DNA of 64,000 nt from Candidatus Melainabacteria bacterium (GCA_016193285.1 JACPSL010000038.1:62001-126000); one strand, 5' to 3'; positions 25,829 through 35,498 are shown, counted from the first letter of the stretch. Notes: a model not told the origin generated them from the sequence alone. Numbers and translations are program-made.

Positions 25829-27379
25829 ATGGTTAGAGCCAGATTCATTTTTATTATTTTACTCTTATTTTTCTTTTTTACAAAATCTCAACTAGCACAA
25901 GCAGCATTCTTAAGTTACGATGACTTAACTGAATTAAGCAAAACATTAAAGCCAGCTGGTTTATTAAAGGAAAAATTAGAAAAACAGCTTACTACTCCAG
26001 TTATTCAACAGCCACTAAATCTTCAAACTAGCTTTCTAACAGATCTAAGATTCGGTGAGTTTTTTAGAGTAGCTTCCTGGAACATTGAACGTGGTTTTAA
26101 TGTAGATAGAATTATTCAAATTCCAGAATATTCACTTGATTATAAAACAAATCCGGAACTACTCGAGCAGTTAAAGGATTTTTTAGAAGCAAGTGTAATT
26201 GTTTTAAACGAAGTAGATATTGGTTTACCAAGAACGAAATATGAAAACATAGTAAAAAAAATTGCAGATGCTTTTAAGATGGGTTATGCTTTTGGGACAG
26301 AATTTATTGAAGTGGATCCTTATCAACTTGGCTTAAAAAAGTTTACAAAAGAAGAAAGAGTTTATCTAGAAGAAGAAACGCTAAAACAGCTTGACAACAT
26401 TGAAAAAGATAAATTTTTAGGGTTGCATGGTACTGCAATTCTTTCAAAGTATCCAATTTTAAATGCAAAAATTATAAGACTTCCAGATTGTTATAACTGG
26501 TATGTTGAAGAGTCAAACAAGTTATCAGCCTTAGAACATCTTAGACGAGGAACTGCTGAAAAAATATTTTCAGAAAAAGTCCTAACAGAACTTCGTCATG
26601 GTGGAAGGATGGCTTTAGCTGTTGATTTGCTTTTACCAAATGGTCAGAAAATAACTATAGTTGGTACTCATCTTGAAAACAGGTGTATTCCAAGCTGCAG
26701 ATATATTCAGTTTGATTTCTTATTAAAGAGACTTAGAAATGTTAAAAATCCTCTAATCTTAGCTGGTGACTTAAATACAACAGGAACAGATACAAGTCCT
26801 GTTTCAATTAAGAAAGAGGTTTTAAAAAGAGTAAAAGATCCAGAATACGTTGCAACACAAGCAATATTGTCTTTAACTCCAATTACTTTTATACAGAATC
26901 TTGTCTTAGATACAGCAAATGCTTTTAGACATTTTAAAGATCCAACCACAAAAAACATTCCATTACTTTTACCAAATAAGGAAAGAAAACTTTTTGACTT
27001 ATTAAAAGAATTTAGGTTTAACGATAGTGGAGCTTTTGATATTAGAGGAATAGCTAATAAAACTTACACAGGTTTTAGTGGTTTTTTAAGTAATTCAAAT
27101 GAAAGAGAACTAAAAGGATTTAAACCAACCTTTGAGCTTCAGAGGCATTTTGGCATAGCAAAGTACAAGCTTGACTGGATATTTGTAAAACCATTAAACT
27201 TAACAAACCCAAATGATAAGCAAGGTTCTTATGCATATGCTCCTCATTTTGGAAGAACTCTTCAAACTATAAATCAAGCATTTGGAAAGTTATCTGATCA
27301 TGATCCAATTGTGGTGGATATTTCAACGGGCGAACCTGTTTCTCCCACTCTTTTACCTTCTCAATCTTACTTTCCATGA
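25829..27379 (+). CDS. Secreted endonuclease/exonuclease/phosphatase-family protein
   Basis: EEP-superfamily metal-dependent phosphodiesterase or nuclease. I prefer the ATG at 25829, which starts a clear signal peptide (hydrophobic run then AQAAF); the frame is open from a TTG at 25805. Superfamily motifs in order: ASWNIERGF, LNEVD, HGTAILSKYPI, VGTHLENRC, LAGDLNTTG and LSDHDPIV. Length about 516 aa. The substrate could be nucleic acid, a phospholipid or an inositol phosphate and cannot be chosen from sequence. Its 3' end overlaps leuD tail-to-tail by 113 bases. Confidence 0.85.
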   Translation: MVRARFIFIILLLFFFFTKSQLAQAAFLSYDDLTELSKTLKPAGLLKEKLEKQLTTPVIQQPLNLQTSFLTDLRFGEFFRVASWNIERGFNVDRIIQIPEYSLDYKTNPELLEQLKDFLEASVIVLNEVDIGLPRTKYENIVKKIADAFKMGYAFGTEFIEVDPYQLGLKKFTKEERVYLEEETLKQLDNIEKDKFLGLHGTAILSKYPILNAKIIRLPDCYNWYVEESNKLSALEHLRRGTAEKIFSEKVLTELRHGGRMALAVDLLLPNGQKITIVGTHLENRCIPSCRYIQFDFLLKRLRNVKNPLILAGDLNTTGTDTSPVSIKKEVLKRVKDPEYVATQAILSLTPITFIQNLVLDTANAFRHFKDPTTKNIPLLLPNKERKLFDLLKEFRFNDSGAFDIRGIANKTYTGFSGFLSNSNERELKGFKPTFELQRHFGIAKYKLDWIFVKPLNLTNPNDKQGSYAYAPHFGRTLQTINQAFGKLSDHDPIVVDISTGEPVSPTLLPSQSYFP

Positions 27380-27851
27380 ATTTCAAAAAACCACCTTTTA
27401 AGATAAATTCTTTTTTTAATGGATCTAAATTGAAAGAGACGCCCCATCGGGGCGTCTCTACAGTTTGATTTACGACATCTATTTCACATTCATTTTCTTT
27501 AAATAATTTTTCTACTTCTTCTTGCTTTAATTTAACAGGTACAAGACCATTGTTATAACAATTCTCCTCAAATATTCTTGCAAAGCTAATTGCAATAACT
27601 GCTTTAAAACCTCTGTCCATAATTGCCCAGACAGCATGTTCCCTTGAAGAACCACAACCAAAATTTTCTCTTGCAAGTAAAATTACAGCATCTTTGTATT
27701 TTGGATCATTAATTGTTGTATGAGGAACATCTTCTAATAAATGTACTCCATAGCCAGACTTTGTAATTCCAGTTAAATGACGAGCTGGAATAATTTGATC
27801 AGTATCAATATTAGATCTATCAAGTGGTAAGATTCTGCCAGAAACTTGCAT
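27267..27851 (-). CDS. leuD: 3-isopropylmalate dehydratase, small subunit
   Basis: Small subunit of the leucine-pathway isomerase that converts 2- to 3-isopropylmalate. Typical blocks: N-terminal NIDTDQIIPARHL, NFGCGSSREHAVWA near residue 63, and FARIFEENCYNNGL. Length 194 aa includes about 28 C-terminal residues beyond the usual end that overlap the convergent EEP gene by 113 bases; the extension may be non-essential. A palindrome (27433-27462) is in frame and encodes a loop containing VETPRWGVSF. leuC is on the same strand but separated by an inserted opposite-strand ATPase gene. Confidence 0.93.
   Translation of the reverse strand: MQVSGRILPLDRSNIDTDQIIPARHLTGITKSGYGVHLLEDVPHTTINDPKYKDAVILLARENFGCGSSREHAVWAIMDRGFKAVIAISFARIFEENCYNNGLVPVKLKQEEVEKLFKENECEIDVVNQTVETPRWGVSFNLDPLKKEFILKGGFLKFMESKIEKVKEWEKQVRPLKYPPQLDHDQITFQMLDL
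27433..27462. repeat. Palindromic repeat, GTAGAGAC type, inside leuD
   Basis: 11-bp perfect stem (AGAGACGCCCC and its complement) with loop ATC; the right edge ends CTACAG while the left edge has decayed to TGAA. The core is almost that of the element at 7482. Confidence 0.88.
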
Positions 27852-27927
27852 AATATAATAATAGCACCCATATTTACAATGTGTAATTTAGAGTTTGAAT
27901 CTCTAAAAATATGTGTAAAATAGAGTT

Positions 27928-29073
27928 ATGTATCCTAGGTTGCTCAAAAAGCCATTTGATGGAAAACACAGCTTTTTTTTATTTGGCGCAAGAGGTACTG
28001 GTAAAAGTTACTGGATAAAGCATTATTTAAAGAGTGCTTTTGTAATTGACCTTCTTGATGTAAAAGTAAGCTATGAACTTGAGGCACATCCATACAGGCT
28101 TGAAAAAATAATACCTGAAAACCACAAGGATTTTGTTGTAATTGATGAAATACAAAAAATTCCCACATTGTTGGATGAAGTACATAGGCTAATTGAAAGT
28201 AAGAAAATAAAATTTATTCTTACCGGATCAAGTGCAAGAAAGCTCAAAAGAAAAAGTACAAACTTACTTGCAGGAAGAGCACTTGTCTATAAGATGTATC
28301 CTCTAACTGCTTATGAGCTAGGAAGGGATTTTAATTTAAAAAAATCCATTAAATACGGAAATCTTCCAAAGATTTATGATGATCCGGATTTAGATCCTGA
28401 AAAATATTTAGAGTCATATGTAAAAACTTATTTAAAGGAAGAAATTAAGCAAGAAGGTTTCAGTCGTAATCTTGGAACATTTTCAAGGTTCCTAGAAACT
28501 GCAAGTTTCTCTCAAGGCTCAGTATTAAATATGAGCAGTATTTCAAGGGAAGCAAGTGTAAAACAAAAAACAGTTGAAGATTACTTTGATTTACTTGAGG
28601 ATATGCTTATTGCTTATAGAATTCCTGTTTTTACAAAAAGGGCAAAAAGAAGGCTTATTGCACATCCAAAGTTTTATTTTTTTGATGTTGGAATTTTTAG
28701 GGCTGTAAGACCTGTAGGTTTATATGACAATGAATCAGGACTCTTTGGTATTTCATTAGAAACATTAGTACTGCAAGAGTTAATTGCTTTTAATGAATAT
28801 CTTGAACAGAGCTATAAAATTTACTACTGGCGAACAAGCCATGGTGTAGAAGTTGATTTTGTTTTGTATGGTCCAAAAGGATTTATTGCAATAGAAGTAA
28901 AGAAAAAAGGAAAAATTCATCCAAATGATTTAAGTGGTTTGAAGGCTTTTAGTAAGGATTACAAGGAGGCAAAACTCATTTTGCTTTACTGTGGAGAGAG
29001 AGAAGAATATCATGATGGAATTAAGGTTTTACCTATAGAAAGGGCATTAAAAAACTTAAAAGATCTGATCTAG
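27928..29073 (+). CDS. AAA-type ATPase with DUF4143 C-terminal domain
   Basis: Member of the large family of AAA_14/DUF4143 proteins. Walker A is GARGTGKSY near residues 20-28. Walker B with a following sensor is VVIDEIQKIP near 68-77, then FILTGSSARKLKR. The C-terminal nuclease-like DUF4143 region ends with the VDFVL...AIEVK pattern, which resembles a restriction-endonuclease fold core. Length 381 aa is typical. The biological role of the family is poorly known; such genes are often mobile and multicopy. It sits on the opposite strand between leuD and leuC, so it looks like an insertion into an ancestral leuCD pair. Confidence 0.85.
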   Translation: MYPRLLKKPFDGKHSFFLFGARGTGKSYWIKHYLKSAFVIDLLDVKVSYELEAHPYRLEKIIPENHKDFVVIDEIQKIPTLLDEVHRLIESKKIKFILTGSSARKLKRKSTNLLAGRALVYKMYPLTAYELGRDFNLKKSIKYGNLPKIYDDPDLDPEKYLESYVKTYLKEEIKQEGFSRNLGTFSRFLETASFSQGSVLNMSSISREASVKQKTVEDYFDLLEDMLIAYRIPVFTKRAKRRLIAHPKFYFFDVGIFRAVRPVGLYDNESGLFGISLETLVLQELIAFNEYLEQSYKIYYWRTSHGVEVDFVLYGPKGFIAIEVKKKGKIHPNDLSGLKAFSKDYKEAKLILLYCGEREEYHDGIKVLPIERALKNLKDLI

Positions 29074-29105
29074 ATTAATAAAATTTTTCCTTTGATGAGC
29101 ATTCT

Positions 29106-30443
29106 TTAAATTTCCTTTGGATGCGTTATAACTCCAGCTATTGCAGATGCAGCTACCACTGCTGGACTTGCTAAGTGTGCACGTGAGCCTGCTCCCATGC
29201 GGCCAGGGAAATTACGATTTGTAGATGAGATACATCGAGACTGTGGTGGAACTACTCCCATTGACATTCCAAGACATGGTCCACAAGAAGAATGTGTCCA
29301 AAGTGCACCAGCATCTTGGAAAATATCATGTAATCCTTCTTTTTCAGCTTGCCTTTTTACTGCTTGAGATCCTGGAGTAATGATTGTTGGAATTGAAACT
29401 TTTTTACCTTTTAGAATCTTTGCTGCTTCACGGAGATCTGAAATCCTGGAGTTTGTACATGAACCAATGAAAGCTTGATCTATTGGAAGTTTGTAAAGTT
29501 TTTGTCCTTTTTTTAATCCCATGTATTCAAGTGATTTTTCATCTGCATCTTGTGGGATTTCACCATCAATATCAATTACTTCTCCTGGATTTGTACCCCA
29601 TGTAACTTTTGGTTTTAGACTTGTCACATCAAGAGAGATTTCTTTATCATATTTTGCATTTTTATCAGAAGCAAAACTTAACCATTTAATTTTTAATTTC
29701 TCAAACTCATTTTTATCTTTTATAATAATTTCTTTACCCCATAAATAATCTACTGTAATTTGATCTGGACTTATCATGCCACTTGTAGCTCCTGCTTCAA
29801 TAGACATATTGCACATAGTCATTCTTTCTTCCATTGACATTGCTTCAACCAATGACCCTGCATATTCAAGCACATACCCAGTTGCGCCACGAAAGGTAAT
29901 TTTTCCAATAATTTCAAGAATTACATCTTTTGCATAAACATAAGAAGAAATTTTTCCATTAATCAAGACTCTAAAAGTTTTTGGCTTATTTAAAATTAAA
30001 CATTGAGCTAACATTGCACCTGCTTGAGCAGTAGTTCCAATTCCAAGTGCAAATGCACCAAATGCTCCATTAGTTCCTGTATGACTATCTCCACAGCAAA
30101 GTGTCATCCCTGGCTGAACATAGCCACGTTCTGGCGCAACAACATGACAAATGCCGTTGTTGCCAATATCAAATATTTTTACATTATGTTTTTTAGCCCA
30201 GTCTCTCAGGACTTTAGCTTGAATTGCTGTATCTGTATCTTTAGCTGGTGAGACATGATCATTAATTGCGATGATTCTTTTTGGGTTATATAATTTCCCA
30301 CTAAAATTTTCATCAATTTCTATAGCTCCTTGTGGAGTTGTAATTTCATGAGCAACAATTTGGTCCATAAAAACCAGATAATTATCTCCTAGTAGCTTTT
30401 CTACAATATGTGAATCCCAAACTTTCTCAAATACTGATTTCAT
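29106..30443 (-). CDS. leuC: 3-isopropylmalate dehydratase, large subunit
   Basis: Aconitase-family iron-sulfur subunit of isopropylmalate isomerase. Cluster Cys occur in SCTNSR and in the SCGPCLG segment near the C-terminus. GDSHTGTNGAFGAFALGIG is present near residue 120. Length 445 aa matches the archaeal/bacterial LeuC-2 or homoaconitase-like class. It partners leuD, which lies about 1.2 kb downstream beyond the DUF4143 ATPase gene. A homoaconitase-type substrate cannot be excluded, but leucine synthesis is the simplest reading. Confidence 0.92.
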   Translation of the reverse strand: MKSVFEKVWDSHIVEKLLGDNYLVFMDQIVAHEITTPQGAIEIDENFSGKLYNPKRIIAINDHVSPAKDTDTAIQAKVLRDWAKKHNVKIFDIGNNGICHVVAPERGYVQPGMTLCCGDSHTGTNGAFGAFALGIGTTAQAGAMLAQCLILNKPKTFRVLINGKISSYVYAKDVILEIIGKITFRGATGYVLEYAGSLVEAMSMEERMTMCNMSIEAGATSGMISPDQITVDYLWGKEIIIKDKNEFEKLKIKWLSFASDKNAKYDKEISLDVTSLKPKVTWGTNPGEVIDIDGEIPQDADEKSLEYMGLKKGQKLYKLPIDQAFIGSCTNSRISDLREAAKILKGKKVSIPTIITPGSQAVKRQAEKEGLHDIFQDAGALWTHSSCGPCLGMSMGVVPPQSRCISSTNRNFPGRMGAGSRAHLASPAVVAASAIAGVITHPKEI

Positions 30444-30515
30444 TTTTTATTATCTTCAATTAAATTATAACCTAATGTAAGATATAAGTGGATTCATTTT
30501 GGGTAAGGATCTACT

Positions 30516-31742
30516 ATGACTCCTAATAAAAAAATTGCATTGGTTTTATCAGGTGGTGCTGCACGTGGTGCATATGAGGTAGGTGTATTGAAAGCTCTTT
30601 TGCCTGAGATCCAAAAAATTGGTGGCTTTAAAATTATTTGTGGAACTAGCGTAGGTTCTGTTAATGCTTGTTTTTTAAGTTCATTGGTTCACTTACCTGT
30701 TGAACAAATTGTGGAAGGATTAGAACACTATTGGTTAACTTTAAAAAGAGATCATGTTTTTCTGGAAAACTGGGCTCATGTTGGTTTGAGATCTTTTCTA
30801 GGATCTCTTAGATTAGGTACTCAAGACTTTCAAGGACTACTTGACAATTCACCATTAAAAAGGATTTTAGATAACGAGATCAATTGGGATCAAATCAGGA
30901 AGAACATTACAGATGAATTAATATATGCTCTGACAGTTACAGCAACATCTGTAACGAGCGGGCGATCAGTAGTGTTTTATGAATCACACGATCTAAACTG
31001 TATAAATGTGATATCTACAGCTTCCCACACAAGATTTGTCCCTGACCAAATTACATCCACACATGCGCTAGCTTCTACCTCAATTCCAATATTTTTTAAA
31101 TCAGAGTTTATAAAGTTTAAAGATCACAGTATTGAGCATGAGGACTGGTTTTGTGATGGTGGCGTTAGACAAAACACTCCTTTATCACCAGCACTTATCT
31201 TAGGAGCAGATGCTTTGGTTATTATAGGAATGCATTTTACAGAAGAAAAATTTAGCACTGATACTGAAAAGCCTGGACTACTTCAAAATGTTGGTAAATT
31301 ATTAAATGCACTTTTTCTTGATCATATAAGATTTGACACTCAAAGACTAAACATGGTAAATGAAATTTTAGAAGCAATTGATGATCCATTACTTCTTCAA
31401 AGAATAAATGAACAAAGGATGAAAAGAGGTTCTAAACCATGGAAAATTATTCCTGATTTGTTTGTAACACCAAGTAAACCAATGAGTGAAATAGCAGAAG
31501 AAATCTGGGACAAGTATCCAGACACAAGAAAAAATTTTCGTACACTTGACTGGCTTTTTAAACTTGGAAATTTAAAAGGACATTTACGAGGTGACTTGTT
31601 AAGTTATTTCTTTTTTAATCCTTATTATGCAAAAGCACTTATTGATTTAGGTTATAAAGATGGATTAGAAAAGATAAATTCTACAATTTGGGATCAAAAA
31701 TTAAAAAAGAATATAAGAATAATCGATAGACTACTTATTTAA
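30516..31742 (+). CDS. Patatin-like phospholipase
   Basis: Serine acyl-hydrolase of the patatin/RssA type. An oxyanion-hole block LSGGAARGAY is at residues 11-20, the nucleophile elbow GTSVGS has Ser45, and the catalytic Asp lies in CDGGVRQNTP near residue 216. No signal peptide. Length 408 aa; the C-terminal region is helical and not assigned. Likely a cytosolic or membrane-associated phospholipase or thioesterase. It ends 8 bases into the convergent outer-membrane-like gene. Confidence 0.88.
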   Translation: MTPNKKIALVLSGGAARGAYEVGVLKALLPEIQKIGGFKIICGTSVGSVNACFLSSLVHLPVEQIVEGLEHYWLTLKRDHVFLENWAHVGLRSFLGSLRLGTQDFQGLLDNSPLKRILDNEINWDQIRKNITDELIYALTVTATSVTSGRSVVFYESHDLNCINVISTASHTRFVPDQITSTHALASTSIPIFFKSEFIKFKDHSIEHEDWFCDGGVRQNTPLSPALILGADALVIIGMHFTEEKFSTDTEKPGLLQNVGKLLNALFLDHIRFDTQRLNMVNEILEAIDDPLLLQRINEQRMKRGSKPWKIIPDLFVTPSKPMSEIAEEIWDKYPDTRKNFRTLDWLFKLGNLKGHLRGDLLSYFFFNPYYAKALIDLGYKDGLEKINSTIWDQKLKKNIRIIDRLLI

Positions 31743-32793
31743 TTTTTGCTGCAATATTAAATCCAAAATGTAAGTTATTAGATGGCCCGCCTACTATAAA
31801 TTGGCCAAAAGTAGAATACGGTACATTAGAAATCCCAATAGTCCAGACATGCGTTTCAAGTTTTGATAAAATCTGCAAACCAAATGCCCATCCATTTTTT
31901 ACTTCTCTATAACCACTTAACACTGGTGTATATTCTCCAAATATGGAAAGCTTGTTAGGCCATATTTGTAATGCAGCACCAATAGGTAGTGCAAATGTTC
32001 CACTGCTTCTTTTATATCCTCTGCTTTTTGGATCAGTAAAAGTAAAAAATGATGCTGATAAAGAATTTGCCATTCCAATTGTTGCAGATTTATCTGCCCA
32101 AGTAGGTGCTACATAAACTTTCATCCAGCTTGGAATAATTACTTTAGATATAATTGGCTGTACATAAAAGTCAATTGAGTTTTGAATGTTGTCGTTTTGG
32201 AATCCACTGGATAAAGTTAATCCAAATGGTGCTCCTTCACCAAAGTTTCTGGCTTCTTTAAAAATTTGATACTTTAAACCAAACTCAGAAGCATCAGTTA
32301 AGCTGGATCTAAATGCATGTGCTTCAATATTGTTTGTAATTCCATAATAAAGTCCAATACTGGCGCGGGCAAAAGTATCTAATCCATATAAATCATTTGC
32401 AGTGCTTTCATCAATTGGCCCTGTAAACCTGTGAGTAAAATCAAATGCAAAACCATTTCTTTGTAAAAGATTATCGGTAGGAATGTTATAAAGTCTTGGA
32501 CCAACAGTTGTTGTAGCAGGACCACGTGCATATTTTTTCTTTTTTACTTTTCCTTGTAAACTAGTATCCTGTGAAATTTCTTGTTCTACATTTGCTTCTT
32601 CAATTGGCACATCTAATGTATATTCCTTGCCTTCAATTTTGACCTTTATAGTTTTATTTTGTTTATCATAATTAAGAACTTTTGGTTCTTCGGCATAAGC
32701 TATGTTTATTGAAGGTGCAAAAAAGATAGTAAGGAAAAACAAGATTCCAACAAAGTAATTTCTCAAGCAAAAATTATTGTTTAACACAATCAT
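31735..32793 (-). CDS. DUF5777-like beta-barrel protein with signal peptide
   Basis: Probable outer-membrane protein. The N-terminus has a long signal peptide (hydrophobic residues about 13-34, ending IAYA). It is followed by a polar linker and a region rich in alternating aromatic and polar residues typical of beta strands. The segments FAFDFTHRF, LDTFARASIGLYYGI and GLKYQIF resemble the DUF5777 family of predicted barrels. Length 352 aa. Function is unknown. It supports a didermic cell envelope. Confidence 0.7.
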   Translation of the reverse strand: MIVLNNNFCLRNYFVGILFFLTIFFAPSINIAYAEEPKVLNYDKQNKTIKVKIEGKEYTLDVPIEEANVEQEISQDTSLQGKVKKKKYARGPATTTVGPRLYNIPTDNLLQRNGFAFDFTHRFTGPIDESTANDLYGLDTFARASIGLYYGITNNIEAHAFRSSLTDASEFGLKYQIFKEARNFGEGAPFGLTLSSGFQNDNIQNSIDFYVQPIISKVIIPSWMKVYVAPTWADKSATIGMANSLSASFFTFTDPKSRGYKRSSGTFALPIGAALQIWPNKLSIFGEYTPVLSGYREVKNGWAFGLQILSKLETHVWTIGISNVPYSTFGQFIVGGPSNNLHFGFNIAAKIK

Positions 32794-32859
32794 TAATTTA
32801 ACACAGTTGTTAATGAAACAAATATTAGTTATAATGTTTCTACATGTTTTGCTAATTGT

Positions 32860-33540
32860 TATATTTAAGATTCAATCTTTTGGCTGAGGCATTATTAGAT
32901 GAAGCACAACTTACTACGAAATCCTTAGACCATCATGGTTTAGTAGCAGCTACATGTAGAGAATTAGGAATAGTTGAAATTATTGATAAAGAAATTAAAC
33001 GAGATGTAAGAGAAAAACTTACTACTGGTGAATGTGTTCTTGCGATGATAAACTTGGTAGAACTTTAGATAAACTTTATGAAACAGGTTGTGACAGTTTG
33101 TTTTCTAAGATTGCATTTCACTGGTCAGAAATATTTAAAGTGAACAAGAAGTTTCAACATTTAGATACTACCGTCATGAGTGTAAGTGGAGAGTATGAAA
33201 ATGAAGATGGAGGACAAGAAGTATTAATAACATATGGAAGACCTAAAGATGGAGTACAAAACTCAAAACAATATTTAATTTCATTGCTTGTTTTAAACGA
33301 TGGCGGCATACCACTCTTGGCAAGGAGTTGACCTGGTAATAAATCAGACCAAACTCATTTTAGAGAAGTACTTAAAAATCTAAAGAAAGAGATAAAACTT
33401 AATCAAGAGGAGATTTACTATGTAGCAGATTCAGCTCTTTATTCAGAAATAAATGTAAAAGAGATAAATAAGGCTGATGTTAAGTTCATAACTCACGTTC
33501 CAGCAAGAATAAAAGAAGTAGAAATCCTAAAATCTATTTC
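32860..33540 (+). pseudogene. IS1634-family transposase, broken
   Basis: Remnant of a DDE transposase. The first part carries the DUF4277-like start (LDHHGLVAATCRELGIVEII). After LAMI the frame shifts to a second part (DDKLGRTLDKLYETGCD, HLDTTVMSVSGEYE), with about 25 residues apparently lost between. A TGA at about 33329 then interrupts GIPLLARS/PGNKSDQTHF, after which homology continues to about 33540 and stops. The C-terminal third is missing. I see no clear terminal inverted repeats. This is the only obvious mobile-element gene in the window and it is dead. Confidence 0.85.
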
Positions 33541-33543
33541 TAT

Positions 33544-34035
33544 TCACGCTCTGTTTTTATACTCAAGTACAACACTATAAAATTTATCCAATTCACCCTG
33601 ATCTAGTTCAAGTGCCTTACTTAAAATGTCAGTAAGTATTTTTTTAATTGCTAAAAAATAATCTTTATTTAACATAGCTCCACTAACATGATCTGGACTA
33701 GTTTCTAACACAATGCGAACAACCCCTTTAAGATCATTTACTCCTCTTATTGTTTTATTAATTCCTGTTCCAAGAATTGATTCAAGGGCATGGTAAAAGC
33801 TGAAGGCCAGATTATATCTTGCACAGTCTTTAAATAGTTGATCTGGATCTACTCTTTCCCAAGCTGGAGGTTGAGGAGTAACACAATTTCTTACCTCAAT
33901 GTCATCACCAGCTAATGAAGACTCAGTAACTTTTCTAAGTTCATTTGGATCAACAACTTCAGCTACGTTAGGATAGTGGCTCTGTATAGCTTGTAAAAAT
34001 TGATTAACTTTTTCTAGTCTAACTGTAAGTGACAT
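33544..34035 (-). CDS. Hypothetical protein of 163 aa
   Basis: Not recognised. The open frame runs up to 34194, but the first 53 residues overlap the CPBP protease gene. The ATG at 34035, preceded by AAAGGA and starting MSLTVRLEKVNQFLQ, is a better start. The product is soluble and mostly helical, with no signal peptide or membrane segment. It sits directly beside the truncated transposase and 14 bases after the CPBP gene, on the same strand as the nusA-truB operon, so it may be its last member. Confidence 0.6.
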   Translation of the reverse strand: MSLTVRLEKVNQFLQAIQSHYPNVAEVVDPNELRKVTESSLAGDDIEVRNCVTPQPPAWERVDPDQLFKDCARYNLAFSFYHALESILGTGINKTIRGVNDLKGVVRIVLETSPDHVSGAMLNKDYFLAIKKILTDILSKALELDQGELDKFYSVVLEYKNRA

Positions 34036-34049
34036 TGGAATCCTTTTAA

Positions 34050-34622
34050 TTATAATTTTTTCTTTTTCTTTTGTAAATTCTTTAATAAAACAAGCCCAAT
34101 AAAATTGTTTACTGCATGGGCAGTAATTGGAAGCCAAAGTGAACCAGAAAAAATAAATAACCATCCAAGTAAAAGACCAGAGCAAGTTGCCCAAACAGCA
34201 TAAAACCAGTATTTCATTCCTGGAAGATGTAATAACCCGAAAGCTACGCTGGATAAAATAATTCCAATACTTGGAAGTAATAATCCTCTAAAAAGAATTT
34301 CTTCACAGAAGCTTGATGTTAAGGATAAAAGTAAAAAATCAATTAACATTAGATCCTTAAAAACAGGAGACAATACTTCATCAAATAATTCTGTAAGTAC
34401 AGAAAACCTTTTTATTTTTCCAGCTAGTTTATAAACCAAATACCCAGCTAATGACAAACACACACCAGTCAAAGCACCTTCTAAGATTACTTTGGTACTA
34501 AAGTTGAAATAACGAATAGGATTACTTTTTGGTAAAACCCAAATCCAAACTATTGAGATAAGTAAAATAACCATTTGAGGAGTTATGGCTGACCAAAGTA
34601 CCTTTTCTCTTTTGTAATTCAT
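34050..34622 (-). CDS. CPBP-family intramembrane metalloprotease
   Basis: Membrane protease of the CAAX/ABI (CPBP) family. Conserved motifs: EEILFRG near residues 108-114, FGLLHLPG around 127-134, and HAVNNFIG near 168-175, which supply the metal-binding and catalytic Glu and His. At least five hydrophobic helices are visible over 190 aa. Substrate unknown. The start overlaps the truB stop by 4 bases, so it is translated with the tRNA/translation operon. Confidence 0.87.
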   Translation of the reverse strand: MNYKREKVLWSAITPQMVILLISIVWIWVLPKSNPIRYFNFSTKVILEGALTGVCLSLAGYLVYKLAGKIKRFSVLTELFDEVLSPVFKDLMLIDFLLLSLTSSFCEEILFRGLLLPSIGIILSSVAFGLLHLPGMKYWFYAVWATCSGLLLGWLFIFSGSLWLPITAHAVNNFIGLVLLKNLQKKKKKL

Positions 34623-35479
34623 TTTTTAATAAATACCTTTTGAGGTTTAATAATACAACCTTTTGTCAATGAACCAATAGCAATCAATTTATTATTGTTA
34701 TCCAGTAGAGACATTGCATGCAGTGTTTCTACATTGTTTAATAAATCAACCTTTATTGATTTGCCATGACAAACATCATCAATTTGTTTGGAATTTAAAT
34801 ATATGTGGGGAAAATTTAAAACCAACAATGGAGATATGAGATAATTAACCACATTTGAAACATTCACGGATTTTGGGTTTATGCTTTTATTAAATAAAAA
34901 ACATTTGCCAACCTTTGTTCTTACAAGACTAGACAATGTAGCGTATGTATTTAATTGTTTTCCTAGATCTCTTGCAAAAGATCGGATGTATGTTCCATTA
35001 GAACAATGTATTTTTAATTTGATTTTATTTTTTACAAATGAAACAATTTCTATTGAATAAATCTCCACCTCTTTTTCTTCAATGTCGTCTAATGTGATTT
35101 TTTTTTCTCTTGCAAGGTCATATGCCCTACACCCATCAATTTTAATAGCAGAATATATAGGCGGCTTTTGTTTTATTTTTCCTATAAAGTTTTTTATTTC
35201 TTTAGTAACCATCTCTAAAGTTGGTATAAAGTCACTTGTTTTTAAAACATTTCCAGTTATGTCATCAGTATCTGTACTTAATCCAAAAGTTACTTCAGCA
35301 AGATAAACTTTATCGTTTGGAAGGAACTTAAAAAGTTTTGTTGCTTCATTTATTCCAATTACTACAACACCGCTAGCAAATGGATCTAGGGTCCCGCTAT
35401 GACCAATTTTTTTTATACTAAGAGACTTACGTAACATTGCAACAACATCATGTGATGTGCAACCAACAGGTTTATTAAT
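34619..35479 (-). CDS. truB: tRNA pseudouridine-55 synthase; start codon not canonical
   Basis: Makes pseudouridine 55 in the T loop of tRNAs. The catalytic Asp is in SGTLDPFASG. KPPIYSAIKIDG and GTYIRSFARDLG are further family blocks. The first ATG (35437) would omit the conserved INKPVGCTSHDVV segment that is present in frame just upstream. Between the preceding in-frame stop and that ATG there is no ATG, GTG or TTG. The ATT at 35479 is the only near-cognate codon, but it has no Shine-Dalgarno at normal distance; GGAAAGAGG lies farther upstream at the rbfA end. The true start is therefore unresolved. Confidence 0.88.
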   Translation of the reverse strand: MNKPVGCTSHDVVAMLRKSLSIKKIGHSGTLDPFASGVVVIGINEATKLFKFLPNDKVYLAEVTFGLSTDTDDITGNVLKTSDFIPTLEMVTKEIKNFIGKIKQKPPIYSAIKIDGCRAYDLAREKKITLDDIEEKEVEIYSIEIVSFVKNKIKLKIHCSNGTYIRSFARDLGKQLNTYATLSSLVRTKVGKCFLFNKSINPKSVNVSNVVNYLISPLLVLNFPHIYLNSKQIDDVCHGKSIKVDLLNNVETLHAMSLLDNNNKLIAIGSLTKGCIIKPQKVFIKK

Positions 35480-35498
35480 ATTTAAGAAACCAAAAACT

